DNA of 64,000 bases from GWF2-43-63 sp035390965. Its GTDB lineage: Bacteria; Bacteroidota; Bacteroidia; Bacteroidales; DTU049. Positions 17,431 through 26,523 of the stretch are shown piece after piece (the stretch's first letter is position 1; each line of letters begins with the position of its first letter). The stretch covers positions 1-64,000 of the forward strand of contig DAOPKE010000003.1 in the NCBI GenBank assembly GCA_035390965.1. Direction: 5' to 3'. The translations under genes and the position numbers were made by a program. A model generated the notes under the pieces. It did no database searches, was not told the DNA's origin, and was given only the letters and a program-made list of their open reading frames with translations.

Positions 17431-19503
17431 TTATTCAATCACAACTTTTTGCCAGATGTTGCCGTTTTCCGAAATCAAGCCCACAGAATACAAACCTGAG
17501 GAAAGATTATCGATGGGAATCATCATGGTACTGCCGTCGGTTTTTTGATTAAAGACACAGCGTCCACTGAAATCATAGATGACTACCGATGCACCATCGG
17601 CTAGGTTGCCGGGAATGATGTTGAGCACATTGCTGGCAGGATTTGGAAAGACAAGCAGTGAATACCCCTCAGGACGTTCCGAAATATCAGTGGTTGTAGT
17701 ATAGAATACTTTAAATCCATCGCCGGTAATTGATGTATTTGATTGAAACAAAACCTGAATTTTCGATGTTGCCGCGCTTACAATAGTTGGGTTGTCACCT
17801 TTGTGAAATTCTCCAAGAACGGTTGATGTTATTGCGTCCGTTACTTTAACCAGATCAAATTCGTCGGCCATGTCAAAATCAATGAAATGAACTGAAATGG
17901 ACGTTGCTCCTGCTGGCTGAATATTCCAGCGGCAGAAACTCGAATTGCCGTAGGTATTTGTTCCGCTGCCATCGTCGAATGTGTCTGTTGGATTAGTCAT
18001 GGAGGTTATACCAGAGCAACCGAGTGGAATATGTCCAACATAATTGAGCAGGAATCCTTTGCTGTGATTGGTAGAGTTGGAAACAAACTGTATAAACACC
18101 TGACTGCTGTTTACGTTGAAATAGGCCGGTACCGTGCTACCCGAAAAAGCGCCTGCAACTGTTGCAGTTGCATCGGCTCCTGCATATATTTTCACGGAAT
18201 CGTCGGTGGCCAGATCCAGTTCTTCAAATGTGATTTTGAAATAATCGCATTGAGGGCCCGGGCTGATGAGCCAGGAGCAATTGCAATTGGCTTCATAATT
18301 TTCAGTGGGTCCGCTGCCATCTTCAATCAGTCCGAAAGTGGATGTCAGTGTTTTAGTTCCTGTGCAGCCATACGGATACGAAGCAGAAGGAGGATATATG
18401 CTCTCGACACATTGGTGGCTATCGTTGAAATCGCTTCCGGCCGGGTTTAATGCGTTCAGATAAAAATAATCATTGGCATATCCGTCCCAGCCCCAATCAA
18501 AATGAAAAAAATCTGTACCTTCATAACCATCCATCACAAAAGCATGACCACCACCGTCACCTGAACCTGAATAAATGACAGGTCTGAGCAAATCAAGGTT
18601 ATTACGCATCATGGTTGCCCAGGTAGTTGAATTGTAAGTCATTCGGCTTCTGTAGTTCGCACTTTCGTAGCGGAAATAAGTGGTCAATGCATCGGGTACA
18701 TCCCAGGTGTAGGCTCCTGATCCGTCATAGCCATAGCCCATATCAACGGCAACGCCGCAATGGTACGACAGTTCAGCCACTTCGGGCATGGGAAATCCCG
18801 GATCACCTGACATTTCAGAATAATTGTAGGTTGAAGCACCAAAATTGACACTTTGTGTTCCATAGCCATAGGCATTATAAGAATGAGACCCATAGCCGGT
18901 TTGCGGGAATTGATAATAATAAATTACCTGAGCCATAGCCGTTGCTACGCAGCCAACCAGTGCTTCGCCATTGGCATCTTCGGGGCACTGATCATTGAAA
19001 ACTCCATCCTGGCCCCAGGTTGAACGTAAAAAAGGCAGTACCGCTTTGCTTGAATGAAATGGATTGTTGGTTGTATTTCCTGAAAGTAAAAATCCCCATT
19101 CTTCGTCAATTTCTGAAGTCGATTTTGTTGCATGCTGGCGATAGTACTGAATCTGCTCAATGGCATTCTGTATCCACCAGGCAAAATTTGATTTCCAAGC
19201 AGTCTGAGGCACAGAATTGCGGGTGCTGTAACCAATGACTGGAGTGGCTGATTTGTCGCCCGAAATGATGGCAAATCCACCGTTTGGATTATTGTAGATG
19301 AAAATTTCCGGATTTACGACAGATGTGCCAGGAACGGAGATCAAAATAAGCTCTGCAGCTGTGGCCGGCATGATTGCATTTTTGGTGCTTAGAATACTGA
19401 ATGCAGCTTGCCGTGCGGTTTTTTCAGTAACAACCTGTGCAGAAAGCTGAATCACCGAACAAAAGGTCAGAAAAAAAAGAAATGTTGTGCTGATTTTTTT
19501 CAT
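17431..19503 (-). CDS. Secreted C10-family cysteine peptidase, type-A T9SS cargo (paralogue)
   Basis: A 690-residue paralogue of the downstream peptidase. Signal peptide (MKKISTTFLFFLTFCSVIQLSAQ), propeptide-like region, catalytic Cys in VGCVATAMAQ (about 185), catalytic His in GGGHAFVMDGY (about 320) with HFDWGWDG, two CUB-like domains, and a type-A sorting domain (LVFPNPASNVLNI, VVIYDFSGRCV, GLYSVGLISENG, ending in VVIE). The 33-bp gap to the next gene and identical architecture indicate a tandem duplication and joint transcription. Sequence divergence between the copies is considerable, so the duplication is not recent. Confidence 0.94.
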   Translation of the reverse strand: MKKISTTFLFFLTFCSVIQLSAQVVTEKTARQAAFSILSTKNAIMPATAAELILISVPGTSVVNPEIFIYNNPNGGFAIISGDKSATPVIGYSTRNSVPQTAWKSNFAWWIQNAIEQIQYYRQHATKSTSEIDEEWGFLLSGNTTNNPFHSSKAVLPFLRSTWGQDGVFNDQCPEDANGEALVGCVATAMAQVIYYYQFPQTGYGSHSYNAYGYGTQSVNFGASTYNYSEMSGDPGFPMPEVAELSYHCGVAVDMGYGYDGSGAYTWDVPDALTTYFRYESANYRSRMTYNSTTWATMMRNNLDLLRPVIYSGSGDGGGHAFVMDGYEGTDFFHFDWGWDGYANDYFYLNALNPAGSDFNDSHQCVESIYPPSASYPYGCTGTKTLTSTFGLIEDGSGPTENYEANCNCSWLISPGPQCDYFKITFEELDLATDDSVKIYAGADATATVAGAFSGSTVPAYFNVNSSQVFIQFVSNSTNHSKGFLLNYVGHIPLGCSGITSMTNPTDTFDDGSGTNTYGNSSFCRWNIQPAGATSISVHFIDFDMADEFDLVKVTDAITSTVLGEFHKGDNPTIVSAATSKIQVLFQSNTSITGDGFKVFYTTTTDISERPEGYSLLVFPNPASNVLNIIPGNLADGASVVIYDFSGRCVFNQKTDGSTMMIPIDNLSSGLYSVGLISENGNIWQKVVIE

Positions 19504-19621
19504 GTAAAGTATTTTAGCGGGGGGTTACTTAGTTTTATTGACAAAAATAATTAAGAATTGTTGCAGCCGAGGGTAAAAAATAATTACTTTCGCAAAAAAA
19601 TAACATCCAGAGCCATAAACA

Positions 19622-20884
19622 ATGAAACTGATTTTTAATGCCGCCGCTGTTGCTGTTATTGAAAATGCGCCATCACCAAATCCAGTTGCCGGTAATCTGA
19701 TGAAGCAGACAAATGTTATTGAGAATGCATATTTATTAATCGATAACAACAGAATTCATTCATTTGGGAAAATGTCTGATTTGAAATCTGTGCGGCAGCA
19801 GTTCTCAATAAGTGAAGAAATTGATGCGTCCGGGGGTTTTGTATTGCCGGGTTTTTGCGATAGCCACACACATATAGTATTTGCCGGTTCGCGCGAAATG
19901 GAATTTGTCGATAAAATAAATGGTTTGTCCTATGAAGATATAGCCAAACGCGGCGGAGGTATTCTCAATAGTGCGGAAAAACTGCGTCATACCAGCGAAG
20001 ACGAGTTATTTGAAGCAGCCCGTAAACGTGTTATCGAAGTTATTTCGTATGGTACAACTGCTCTTGAAATAAAAAGCGGATATGGACTGACTCCGGAAAG
20101 CGAAATCAAGATTCTGCGCGTTATCAAACGTCTGAAAGAGCATTTTCCGATTCCGGTTAAAAGCACATTTCTCGGTGCTCATGCTATACCAAAACATTAT
20201 CGTGACAACCGTCAGGACTATATCCGTGAAATCATTGACGTTATGTTGCCTCAGATCGCTGATGAAAATCTGGCCGATTATATTGATGTTTTTTGTGATG
20301 AAGGGTTTTTTACCATCGAAGAAACGTCTGCCATTCTTAAATCTGCTGCTGCTTATGGTTTGAAACCAAAAATCCATGCGAACGAAATGGCTAATTCCGG
20401 CGGTGTTCAGATTGGAATTAAGTATCATGCAGTTTCTGTCGATCATCTCGAACGCATTGAAAATGCCGAAATTGATGCTTTGCTGGCCAGCAATACAATG
20501 CCGGTTGCTCTTCCGGGTGCTTCGTTTTTTTTGCGGATTCCCTATGCTCCGGTGCGTCAGATGATTGATTCTGGGCTTCCGGTGGTGCTGGCATCTGATT
20601 TTAATCCGGGCTCAAGTCCGAGTGGCAATATGCAGTTCATCATGTCGCTGGCCTGCATCTATGGCCGTATGCTGCCCGAAGAAGCACTCCATGCTATTAC
20701 AATCAACGGGGCTTTTGCCATGGAAATTCAGCAGGATTACGGAAGTATCTGCCCGGGAAAAATGGCTAATCTTATTATTACCAAAGAAATTCCGTCGCTG
20801 GCATTTATGCCCTATTACTATGGTTTCAACAAAATCGACCGGGTTATCATCAATGGTGAATTATTCGACCCGTCCAAATACTAA
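19622..20884 (+). CDS. hutI: Imidazolonepropionase
   Basis: Amidohydrolase-fold metal enzyme that hydrolyses 4-imidazolone-5-propanoate to N-formimidoyl-glutamate, third step of histidine degradation (420 residues). Metal and substrate motifs: DSHTHIVFAGSR, KIHANEMANSGG, VDHLERI and LASDFNPGSSPS. It is followed 17 bp later by ftcD, which acts on its product. A -7-like element (TACTTTCG, 19585-19592) with a TTG 21 bp upstream (19561-19563) lies just before the gene. hutH and hutU are not in the window. Confidence 0.97.
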   Translation: MKLIFNAAAVAVIENAPSPNPVAGNLMKQTNVIENAYLLIDNNRIHSFGKMSDLKSVRQQFSISEEIDASGGFVLPGFCDSHTHIVFAGSREMEFVDKINGLSYEDIAKRGGGILNSAEKLRHTSEDELFEAARKRVIEVISYGTTALEIKSGYGLTPESEIKILRVIKRLKEHFPIPVKSTFLGAHAIPKHYRDNRQDYIREIIDVMLPQIADENLADYIDVFCDEGFFTIEETSAILKSAAAYGLKPKIHANEMANSGGVQIGIKYHAVSVDHLERIENAEIDALLASNTMPVALPGASFFLRIPYAPVRQMIDSGLPVVLASDFNPGSSPSGNMQFIMSLACIYGRMLPEEALHAITINGAFAMEIQQDYGSICPGKMANLIITKEIPSLAFMPYYYGFNKIDRVIINGELFDPSKY

Positions 20885-20901
20885 ACAATAAAATTTCCGA
20901 A

Positions 20902-22596
20902 ATGAAACAGATCATTGAATGTGTTCCGAATTTCAGCGAAGGCCGCGATCTGACGGTCATAAAACAAATCACCGATGTTATTGAATCATGCGAAGGCGTC
21001 CGTCTGCTCGATGTTGACCCGGGTGCAGCCACCAACCGAACGGTGGTCACTTTTGTTGGCACCCCCGACGAAGTGATTGAGGCTGCTTTTCAGGCAGTAA
21101 AAAAAGCGGCATTGCTTATCGATATGTCGAAACATTCCGGTGCTCATCCGCGCTTTGGTGCTACCGATGTATGTCCGCTGGTTCCGGTGGCCAATATTAC
21201 CATGGAAGAAGTGACAGAATATGCCCGCAAACTTGGAAAACGCATTGGCGAAGAATTAAATATTCCGGTGTATTGCTACGAAGATGCTGCTTTCACCAAA
21301 GAGCGTCGTAATCTGGCTTTTTGCCGTTCAGGTGAATACGAAGGCCTGAAAGAAAAAATTGTGAAACCTGAGTGGAAGCCCGATTTCGGTCCGGCTGAAT
21401 TCAATTGTCGATGTGGTGCAACCGCTGTTGGTGCGCGCGATTTTCTTGTTGCCATCAATTACAATCTGAATACTACCAGCACCCGTCGTGCCAATGCCAT
21501 TGCATTCGATGTGCGCGAAAAAGGTCGGCCGAAGCGTGAAGGAAATCCTGTTACAGGTAAAGTGATAAAAGACGAAAAAGGTAATGATGTGATTATCCCT
21601 GGTACACTCAAAGCTACCAAAGCCATTGGCTGGTTTATCGATGAATATGGGATTGCGCAGGTGAGCATGAACATTACCAACATTTCGACAACACCAGTGC
21701 ATGTGGCTTTTGATGAGGTTTGCAGAAAAGCGGCAGATCGTGGCGTTCGTGTAACAGGTAGCGAAATTGTTGGTCTCGTTCCGAAAAAAGTGCTGATTGA
21801 TGCGGGTAAGCATTATCTCGCCAAACAGCAGCGCTCGTTAGGCGTTTCTGAAAGCGAACTCGTTAAAATCGCCGTGAAAAGCATGGGTCTCGATGACCTC
21901 AAGCCATTCAATCCGCAGGAAAAAATCATCGAGTATATGCTCGAAGCCGAATCGAAGGAAAAGAAACTGGTGGATATGACCTGTGTTGGTTTTGCCGACG
22001 AAACCGCCAGCGAGTCACCCGCACCTGGCGGAGGCTCGATTTCGGCTTACATGGCCGTTCTTGGTGCATCGCTCGGAACCATGGTGGCCAACCTGAGTTC
22101 GCACAAACCCGGATGGGATGAGCGCTGGGAAGAATTCAGCCGTTATGCTGAAACCGGACAGAAACTCAAAGACGAGCTGATGCATCTGGTTGATGAGGAT
22201 ACACGTGCTTTCAATAAAATCATGAATGCACTTGGATTACCCAAAGGCACTCCCGAAGAAAAAGCTTCACGTAAAGCCGCCATGCAGGCCGCCACGCAAT
22301 ATGCCACCGAAGTTCCTTTCAAAACCATGCAGAAAGCTGCCGAAGTGTTACCGCTTTGTAAAGCCATGGCAGAAACCGGCAATCCGAATTCGGTATCGGA
22401 TGCAGGTGTTGGCGCATTGGCTGCCACTGCCGGAGTACGCGGTGCATTCCTGAATGTGAAAATCAATGCCGGCGGAATCGAGGACAAGGCCTGGGCTGCA
22501 GACATCATTGCCAAAGCTCAGAAAGTGCATGATGACGCATTGACGCTCGAAGCTGAGATCATGACTCAGGTGGAGAAGGTTATTGCAAAAGCATGA
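20902..22596 (+). CDS. ftcD: Bifunctional glutamate formimidoyltransferase / formimidoyl-THF cyclodeaminase
   Basis: A 564-residue fusion that moves the formimidoyl group from N-formimidoyl-glutamate to tetrahydrofolate and then deaminates it to methenyl-THF, linking histidine breakdown to one-carbon metabolism. The N-terminal transferase part (about 1-330) shows ECVPNFSEGRD, DPGAATNRTVVTF and KHSGAHPRFGATDVCP. The C-terminal cyclodeaminase (about 350-564) shows SESPAPGGGSISAYM and NPNSVSDAGVGA. The fused arrangement is the same as in animals; many bacteria have separate enzymes. It is the second gene of the hutI-ftcD pair. Confidence 0.97.
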   Translation: MKQIIECVPNFSEGRDLTVIKQITDVIESCEGVRLLDVDPGAATNRTVVTFVGTPDEVIEAAFQAVKKAALLIDMSKHSGAHPRFGATDVCPLVPVANITMEEVTEYARKLGKRIGEELNIPVYCYEDAAFTKERRNLAFCRSGEYEGLKEKIVKPEWKPDFGPAEFNCRCGATAVGARDFLVAINYNLNTTSTRRANAIAFDVREKGRPKREGNPVTGKVIKDEKGNDVIIPGTLKATKAIGWFIDEYGIAQVSMNITNISTTPVHVAFDEVCRKAADRGVRVTGSEIVGLVPKKVLIDAGKHYLAKQQRSLGVSESELVKIAVKSMGLDDLKPFNPQEKIIEYMLEAESKEKKLVDMTCVGFADETASESPAPGGGSISAYMAVLGASLGTMVANLSSHKPGWDERWEEFSRYAETGQKLKDELMHLVDEDTRAFNKIMNALGLPKGTPEEKASRKAAMQAATQYATEVPFKTMQKAAEVLPLCKAMAETGNPNSVSDAGVGALAATAGVRGAFLNVKINAGGIEDKAWAADIIAKAQKVHDDALTLEAEIMTQVEKVIAKA

Positions 22597-22733
22597 TGCA
22601 TGCGGTATAAAGAATAGGTCTACGGATTACACTGATTGCACGGAAATATTTTTGCCTCAGCGGTTTCCTCGCGATGACACTGTTGTCAACAATTATTACT
22701 GTGTAATAATCATTGACTGGAGAATGCGTACAA

Positions 22734-22840
22734 CCTATCTGTGGAAATGTCTTCAGTCGCAGGCTGAAAGACATTTCATCCGTTCAAATCTTAAGACCTG
22801 CTGAGGGTATTTGAATCAGTGGAATCAGTGGACAAGAGAA
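22734..22840. repeat. Dispersed hairpin repeat, copy 1
   Basis: Shares over 70% of its length with 42498-42608, including the flanking words CTATC(T/C)GTGGAAATG, TTTCATCCGTTCAAA and CAGTGGACAA. The hairpin arms are 22744-22756 (GAAATGTCTTCAG) and 22764-22777 (CTGAAAGACATTTC), around a TCGCAGG loop, with one extra A in the right arm. Compared with copy 2, one pair differs as T-A versus G-C, a compensatory change. Confidence 0.85.
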
Positions 22841-22981
22841 ACATGGGCGGCGTTGAATTATTTAGCAAAACGCACAAGTTTACAACATTTTGGCGTCCGC
22901 AGACGATGATTTTTGCAAGGGAGCGGTCCCGGAATTCCGCCAGCGGGCGGACAGGCTGTTGGGTGCTGAAGATGCCAAATG

Positions 22982-23214
22982 CCCGACGTCTGCCTTGCCA
23001 GTCAGATAAAATTCCAGGTCAGCGATGCTTTGATGTTAACCCAATCAAGCTGACGCTGAAATATCGGGGACAACCCAACATTCTGTCGTTCGCCTGACAA
23101 TGATTTGCGAACAGGAGCGGACACGGAATCGTTGGGTGATCCATCTCTTCCCGACGATTCCACTTCAGCAATGATTTGTTGTTAACCACTTCTTGCTGAC
23201 GGTAAAATGTCGGG
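22982..23214. repeat. Three consecutive two-armed palindromes
   Basis: Each has an outer arm starting CCC(A/G)A and an inner 6-bp arm. Element 1 (22982-23068): CCCGA...TCGGG with GTCAGC/GCTGAC inside. Element 2 (23074-23136): CCCAACATTC...GAATCGTTGGG (one bulged base) with GTTCGC/GCGAAC inside. Element 3 (23150-23214): CCCGACGATT...AATGTCGGG (one bulged base) with CAGCAA/TTGCTG inside. Elements 1 and 3 also resemble each other directly (CAGC(G/A)ATG...GTTAACC) at a spacing of about 146 bp. Function unknown; ends of element 2 resemble integron attC core sites, but the others do not. Confidence 0.75.
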
Positions 23215-23267
23215 CGAAGCACAATTCACACCCGATATGAAAATGTTATTTTATCAGCGATTGCGGG

Positions 23268-23294
23268 TTGCTGCATTAAAAAACCGTAGCTTTG
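23268..23294 (+). promoter_or_regulatory. Promoter for the ABC-F gene
   Basis: Exact -7 element TAGCTTTG (23287-23294) with a TTG 16 bp upstream (23268-23270; another at 23261-23263). The ATG follows 22 bp after the -7 element. Confidence 0.65.
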
Positions 23295-23316
23295 CATCTT
23301 TTTAAAAAAATCCGAA

Positions 23317-24936
23317 ATGATTGCAGCTTCAAATATTTCCATTCGCTATGGAAAACGTGTTTTATTTGACGAGGTAAGTGTAAAGTTTACTCCGGGCAAT
23401 TGCTATGGCATTATTGGCGCCAATGGCGCTGGCAAATCCACTTTCCTGAAAATACTTTCAGGCGAGATTGATGCACCAACGGGACAAATTTCCATTACGC
23501 CGGGTGAGCGAATGAGTGTTCTTAAACAGGATCATCACGAGTTTGACAACTTCACTGTGCTCGAAACGGTGATTATGGGTAATAAACAGTTGTGGAAAAT
23601 CATGCAGCAAAAAGACATCCTGTATGCCAAGCCCGATTTCAGCGATGCCGATGGTGTAAAGGCCGCAGAGCTTGAAACCAAATTTGCGGAGATGGACGGC
23701 TGGAATGCCGAAAGTGATGCAGCCAGCTTGCTGAGCGCTTTGGGCGTGAAGGAAGAAGATCATGACAAGCGCATGAAGCATATGCCGGCGAAAGAAAAGG
23801 TGCGTGTGCTGCTTGCCAATGCTTTGTTTGGAAATCCTGATATTTTATTACTTGATGAGCCTACCAACGATCTGGATGTGGCGACCATCAGCTGGCTCGA
23901 AGAATTCCTGATTAATTTCAGAAACACCGTGATTGTTGTTTCTCACGACAGACATTTCCTTGATGCCGTTTGTACACATGTAGCTGATATCGACTTTGGA
24001 AAAATCACTTTGTACACAGGGAATTATTCTTTCTGGTACGAATCGAGTCAGCTGGCATTGCGGCAGCGGGCCGACCAGAATAAAAAGACCGAAGACCGTC
24101 GTAAGGAATTGCAGGACTTTGTTAACCGCTTCAGCGCCAATGCTTCGAAATCGAGGCAGGCCACCAGCCGGAAAAAGCTTCTTGAAAAGCTGGTAATCGA
24201 TGAGATAAAGCCCAGTACGCGCCGGTATCCGGGAATTATTTTTAAAGCCGATCGCGAATGTGGCGACCAGATTTTGCATGCAGATAATTTGTCAAAGCAA
24301 TCAAGCGAAGGATTGTCGCTGTTTTCGAATGTTTCGTTTACGCTGAACCGCGACGACAAAGTGGCTGTTTTATCGCGCAATCACCACGCTGTTTCCGCTT
24401 TTTTCAACATTCTGATGGAGCTTGAAACAGCGGACAGAGGCGCGTTTCAGTGGGGTAGCACCATTTCAAAATCATATTTACCAGCCAACAACGACCCTTA
24501 TTTTAAAAATCCGATGACGCTGATGGACTGGCTGCAGCAGTATTCGACCGTCGAAGACGATGACTCATATATCCGCGGATTTCTCGGTAAAATGCTGTTC
24601 TCGGGAGAAGAATATCTGAAGAAAACCTCCGTTTTGTCAGGAGGTGAAAAAGTGCGCTGCATGGTTTCGCGCATGATGCTCACCAATGCAAACTGCCTTA
24701 TACTTGATGAGCCCACCAACCATCTCGATATGGAGACCATCACGGCATTTAACAATGCTTTGAAGGACTGGAAGCACGTTGCTTTATTCAGCTCTCGCGA
24801 TCATGAGTTTACACAGACCGTTGCCAACCGAATCATTGAGCTCACTCCCAGAGGTATTATTGACAAGCTTATGACGTATGATGAATACCTTGAGGATAAA
24901 AGCGTGAAAGCGCTCCAGGAGAAGATGTATTCGTAG
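23317..24936 (+). CDS. ABC-F family ATPase, YbiT-like, second Walker A degenerate
   Basis: A 539-residue duplicated ABC ATPase without membrane segments; ABC-F proteins act on ribosomes. First nucleotide-binding domain (about 1-240): intact Walker A GANGAGKST, Walker B ILLLDEPTNDLD and HDR loop, but the LSGGQ signature is replaced by MPAKEK, as in YbiT-type members. The linker (about 240-310) is rich in charged residues. Second domain (about 320-525): intact LSGGEK and LILDEPTNHLD, yet the Walker A position reads LSRNHHAVSAFF, with no Gly-Lys-Ser/Thr. Composite sites would pair the intact Walker A of domain 1 with LSGGE of domain 2, leaving one functional ATP site by inspection. Related uncharacterised Bacteroidota proteins may share this. 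Confidence 0.93.
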   Translation: MIAASNISIRYGKRVLFDEVSVKFTPGNCYGIIGANGAGKSTFLKILSGEIDAPTGQISITPGERMSVLKQDHHEFDNFTVLETVIMGNKQLWKIMQQKDILYAKPDFSDADGVKAAELETKFAEMDGWNAESDAASLLSALGVKEEDHDKRMKHMPAKEKVRVLLANALFGNPDILLLDEPTNDLDVATISWLEEFLINFRNTVIVVSHDRHFLDAVCTHVADIDFGKITLYTGNYSFWYESSQLALRQRADQNKKTEDRRKELQDFVNRFSANASKSRQATSRKKLLEKLVIDEIKPSTRRYPGIIFKADRECGDQILHADNLSKQSSEGLSLFSNVSFTLNRDDKVAVLSRNHHAVSAFFNILMELETADRGAFQWGSTISKSYLPANNDPYFKNPMTLMDWLQQYSTVEDDDSYIRGFLGKMLFSGEEYLKKTSVLSGGEKVRCMVSRMMLTNANCLILDEPTNHLDMETITAFNNALKDWKHVALFSSRDHEFTQTVANRIIELTPRGIIDKLMTYDEYLEDKSVKALQEKMYS

Positions 24937-25062
24937 CAGAAGATTGTTCATGTGAATCGGTAACAGGAAAGATTTATGAACCAGGCAAGTAATGTTTCGA
25001 AAACCTTTGACAGTGAATTTGATTTTAAGAAAATCATATTTGTTTCATTTATAAGCAGTAAA

Positions 25063-26370
25063 ATGAAAAACATCAGATTTGTTGTATTCCTTACGGTAAT
25101 CACGTCTGTCCAGCAGCTCAATTTTGCTCAGCAAAATACTTTTGATGTTCAGATGAGATTAGTTAAAGGCAGTGATGCCCATATAGGCAGCTATTCCTAT
25201 CCATTGGAGCTGAAAAATGAGACAGGTTTTAAAATGCCGGTTGATAGTGCTCGATGTAAGACCGGATATTTTGTAATAAACCCTTTGCTTGCAGTTTTTG
25301 AAAACCGCAACAGCAGCGATTCCGCCAGAAAAGTTTTTGAGAATATTTTATCGTATATTCAAATGGACACGCTGCAATTTGTTACTAATGCATTAATAAC
25401 TAACCGAATTTATTTCTGCTCCTGGATAGACGGAGACATCAAAAAAGTTGTCGTCGACACTGATTGCGACAGCTCATTTCGGAATGAAGAAATCCTCACT
25501 TATAATCTCAGCAATGGATTGTATGACTTTGGAGACAGTAACCTGGTATTTTCCGATTGCGATCTGACATTAAGATACGATTCCCTGAATATACACAAGC
25601 AGAAAACGATTCCCATCCGGGTTTGTCTGAATGAGAATATTGATGGGAAATTAATGTTTGACTATGACTCGCTGGAGGTCTATATCTCAATCAATGCATG
25701 TCAGGAAGGCCGTTTCATCTTTGAAGGAGATACTGTGGATATTGTAATGAACCCAAATTGTTTCGATCAGTTCTATCCTCAGAATAGTATTTATGGTGTT
25801 TATTCCTATAGATATCTTGGCTATGACTATTTAAATTATATTACTAATGATGAGATAAGATTGTTCAACAAGTTGTTCGTCATTGAAAAATATGACTATT
25901 TCACCCGGGTGCTTAAGGTCAGATTCGCAGGTTCTGACAGTGTCGGCGCATACCAAGGAAATATTTTTCCTGTGACTCCGGGTCTTGAAAAGTTCGATTA
26001 TTATTCTCTGGTATTCTTTACCGGTTCATGGTGTGGCCCCTGTAAACATCTGCTCCCCGGACTAAAGGAACTTCACAAAAACAATCCAGAATTTGAAATA
26101 TTCAATGTTAATAATGAAAGGGATTCAATTGATTATTTTAAATACCTCAGTCAATACGGGATTGATTGGCCGGTTATTTATGACCAGGATCTGGCGAATG
26201 TGGATTCATATTACTGGCAGTCATATAATATCAATTCAATACCAACCTTATTTCTCATTAACCCAAACAGGAAAATTCTTGATGTGCAAACAGGGTTACA
26301 TAACTGTCTGCAGTTATTGAAGAATCTGAAAGAAAATGGCATCGAGTATTATGAAACTACCGGACCGTGA
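25063..26370 (+). CDS. Exported protein with C-terminal TlpA/thioredoxin domain
   Basis: A 435-residue protein with a signal peptide (MKNIRFVVFLTVITSVQQLNFAQ), a long N-terminal region of unknown fold (about 25-300) and a thioredoxin-like domain (about 310-435) carrying the FTGSWCGPCKHLLPGL active site and cis-Pro NSIPTLFLI. It resembles TlpA/ResA-type thiol-disulfide oxidoreductases, so a periplasmic reductase role is likely. The frame opens 29 codons further upstream; I choose 25063 because the signal peptide starts there and a -7-like CATATTTG (25035-25042) lies just upstream. The N-terminal part has no recognised family. Confidence 0.85.
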   Translation: MKNIRFVVFLTVITSVQQLNFAQQNTFDVQMRLVKGSDAHIGSYSYPLELKNETGFKMPVDSARCKTGYFVINPLLAVFENRNSSDSARKVFENILSYIQMDTLQFVTNALITNRIYFCSWIDGDIKKVVVDTDCDSSFRNEEILTYNLSNGLYDFGDSNLVFSDCDLTLRYDSLNIHKQKTIPIRVCLNENIDGKLMFDYDSLEVYISINACQEGRFIFEGDTVDIVMNPNCFDQFYPQNSIYGVYSYRYLGYDYLNYITNDEIRLFNKLFVIEKYDYFTRVLKVRFAGSDSVGAYQGNIFPVTPGLEKFDYYSLVFFTGSWCGPCKHLLPGLKELHKNNPEFEIFNVNNERDSIDYFKYLSQYGIDWPVIYDQDLANVDSYYWQSYNINSIPTLFLINPNRKILDVQTGLHNCLQLLKNLKENGIEYYETTGP

Positions 26371-26523
26371 ATGAAAAACAGTGACTCATATTGGGGTATG
26401 CTGAAAAACAGACACATTCAGATTATAACAGTAATACTTCTCAGCTATTGATCTGCAATAAGTGACAGTATTGCGAGTTTGTCTCTTGTTGAATATCAAA
26501 TGTATTTCCCCAATCTTACATTG

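Larger units (their letters stand above)
22597..23316. other. 720-bp noncoding spacer rich in hairpins
   Basis: No credible gene: the frames of 64-92 codons here show no domain or signal. From left to right it holds an inverted copy of a CCGTG(T/C)AATCAGTG-type word (22617-22641), a hairpin repeat that recurs near 42.5 kb (22734-22840), a CCGCC/GGCGG hairpin (22937-22950), three consecutive palindromes (22982-23214), and the promoter of the ABC-F gene. Confidence 0.7.

Noticed and set aside
22819..23097. 92-codon frame in the palindrome-rich spacer
   Set aside because: Runs through palindromes and repeats; protein has no recognisable pattern.
22982..23214. A CRISPR array
   Set aside because: Units are palindromes of differing sequence at uneven spacing, not identical repeats with unique spacers, and no cas genes are present.
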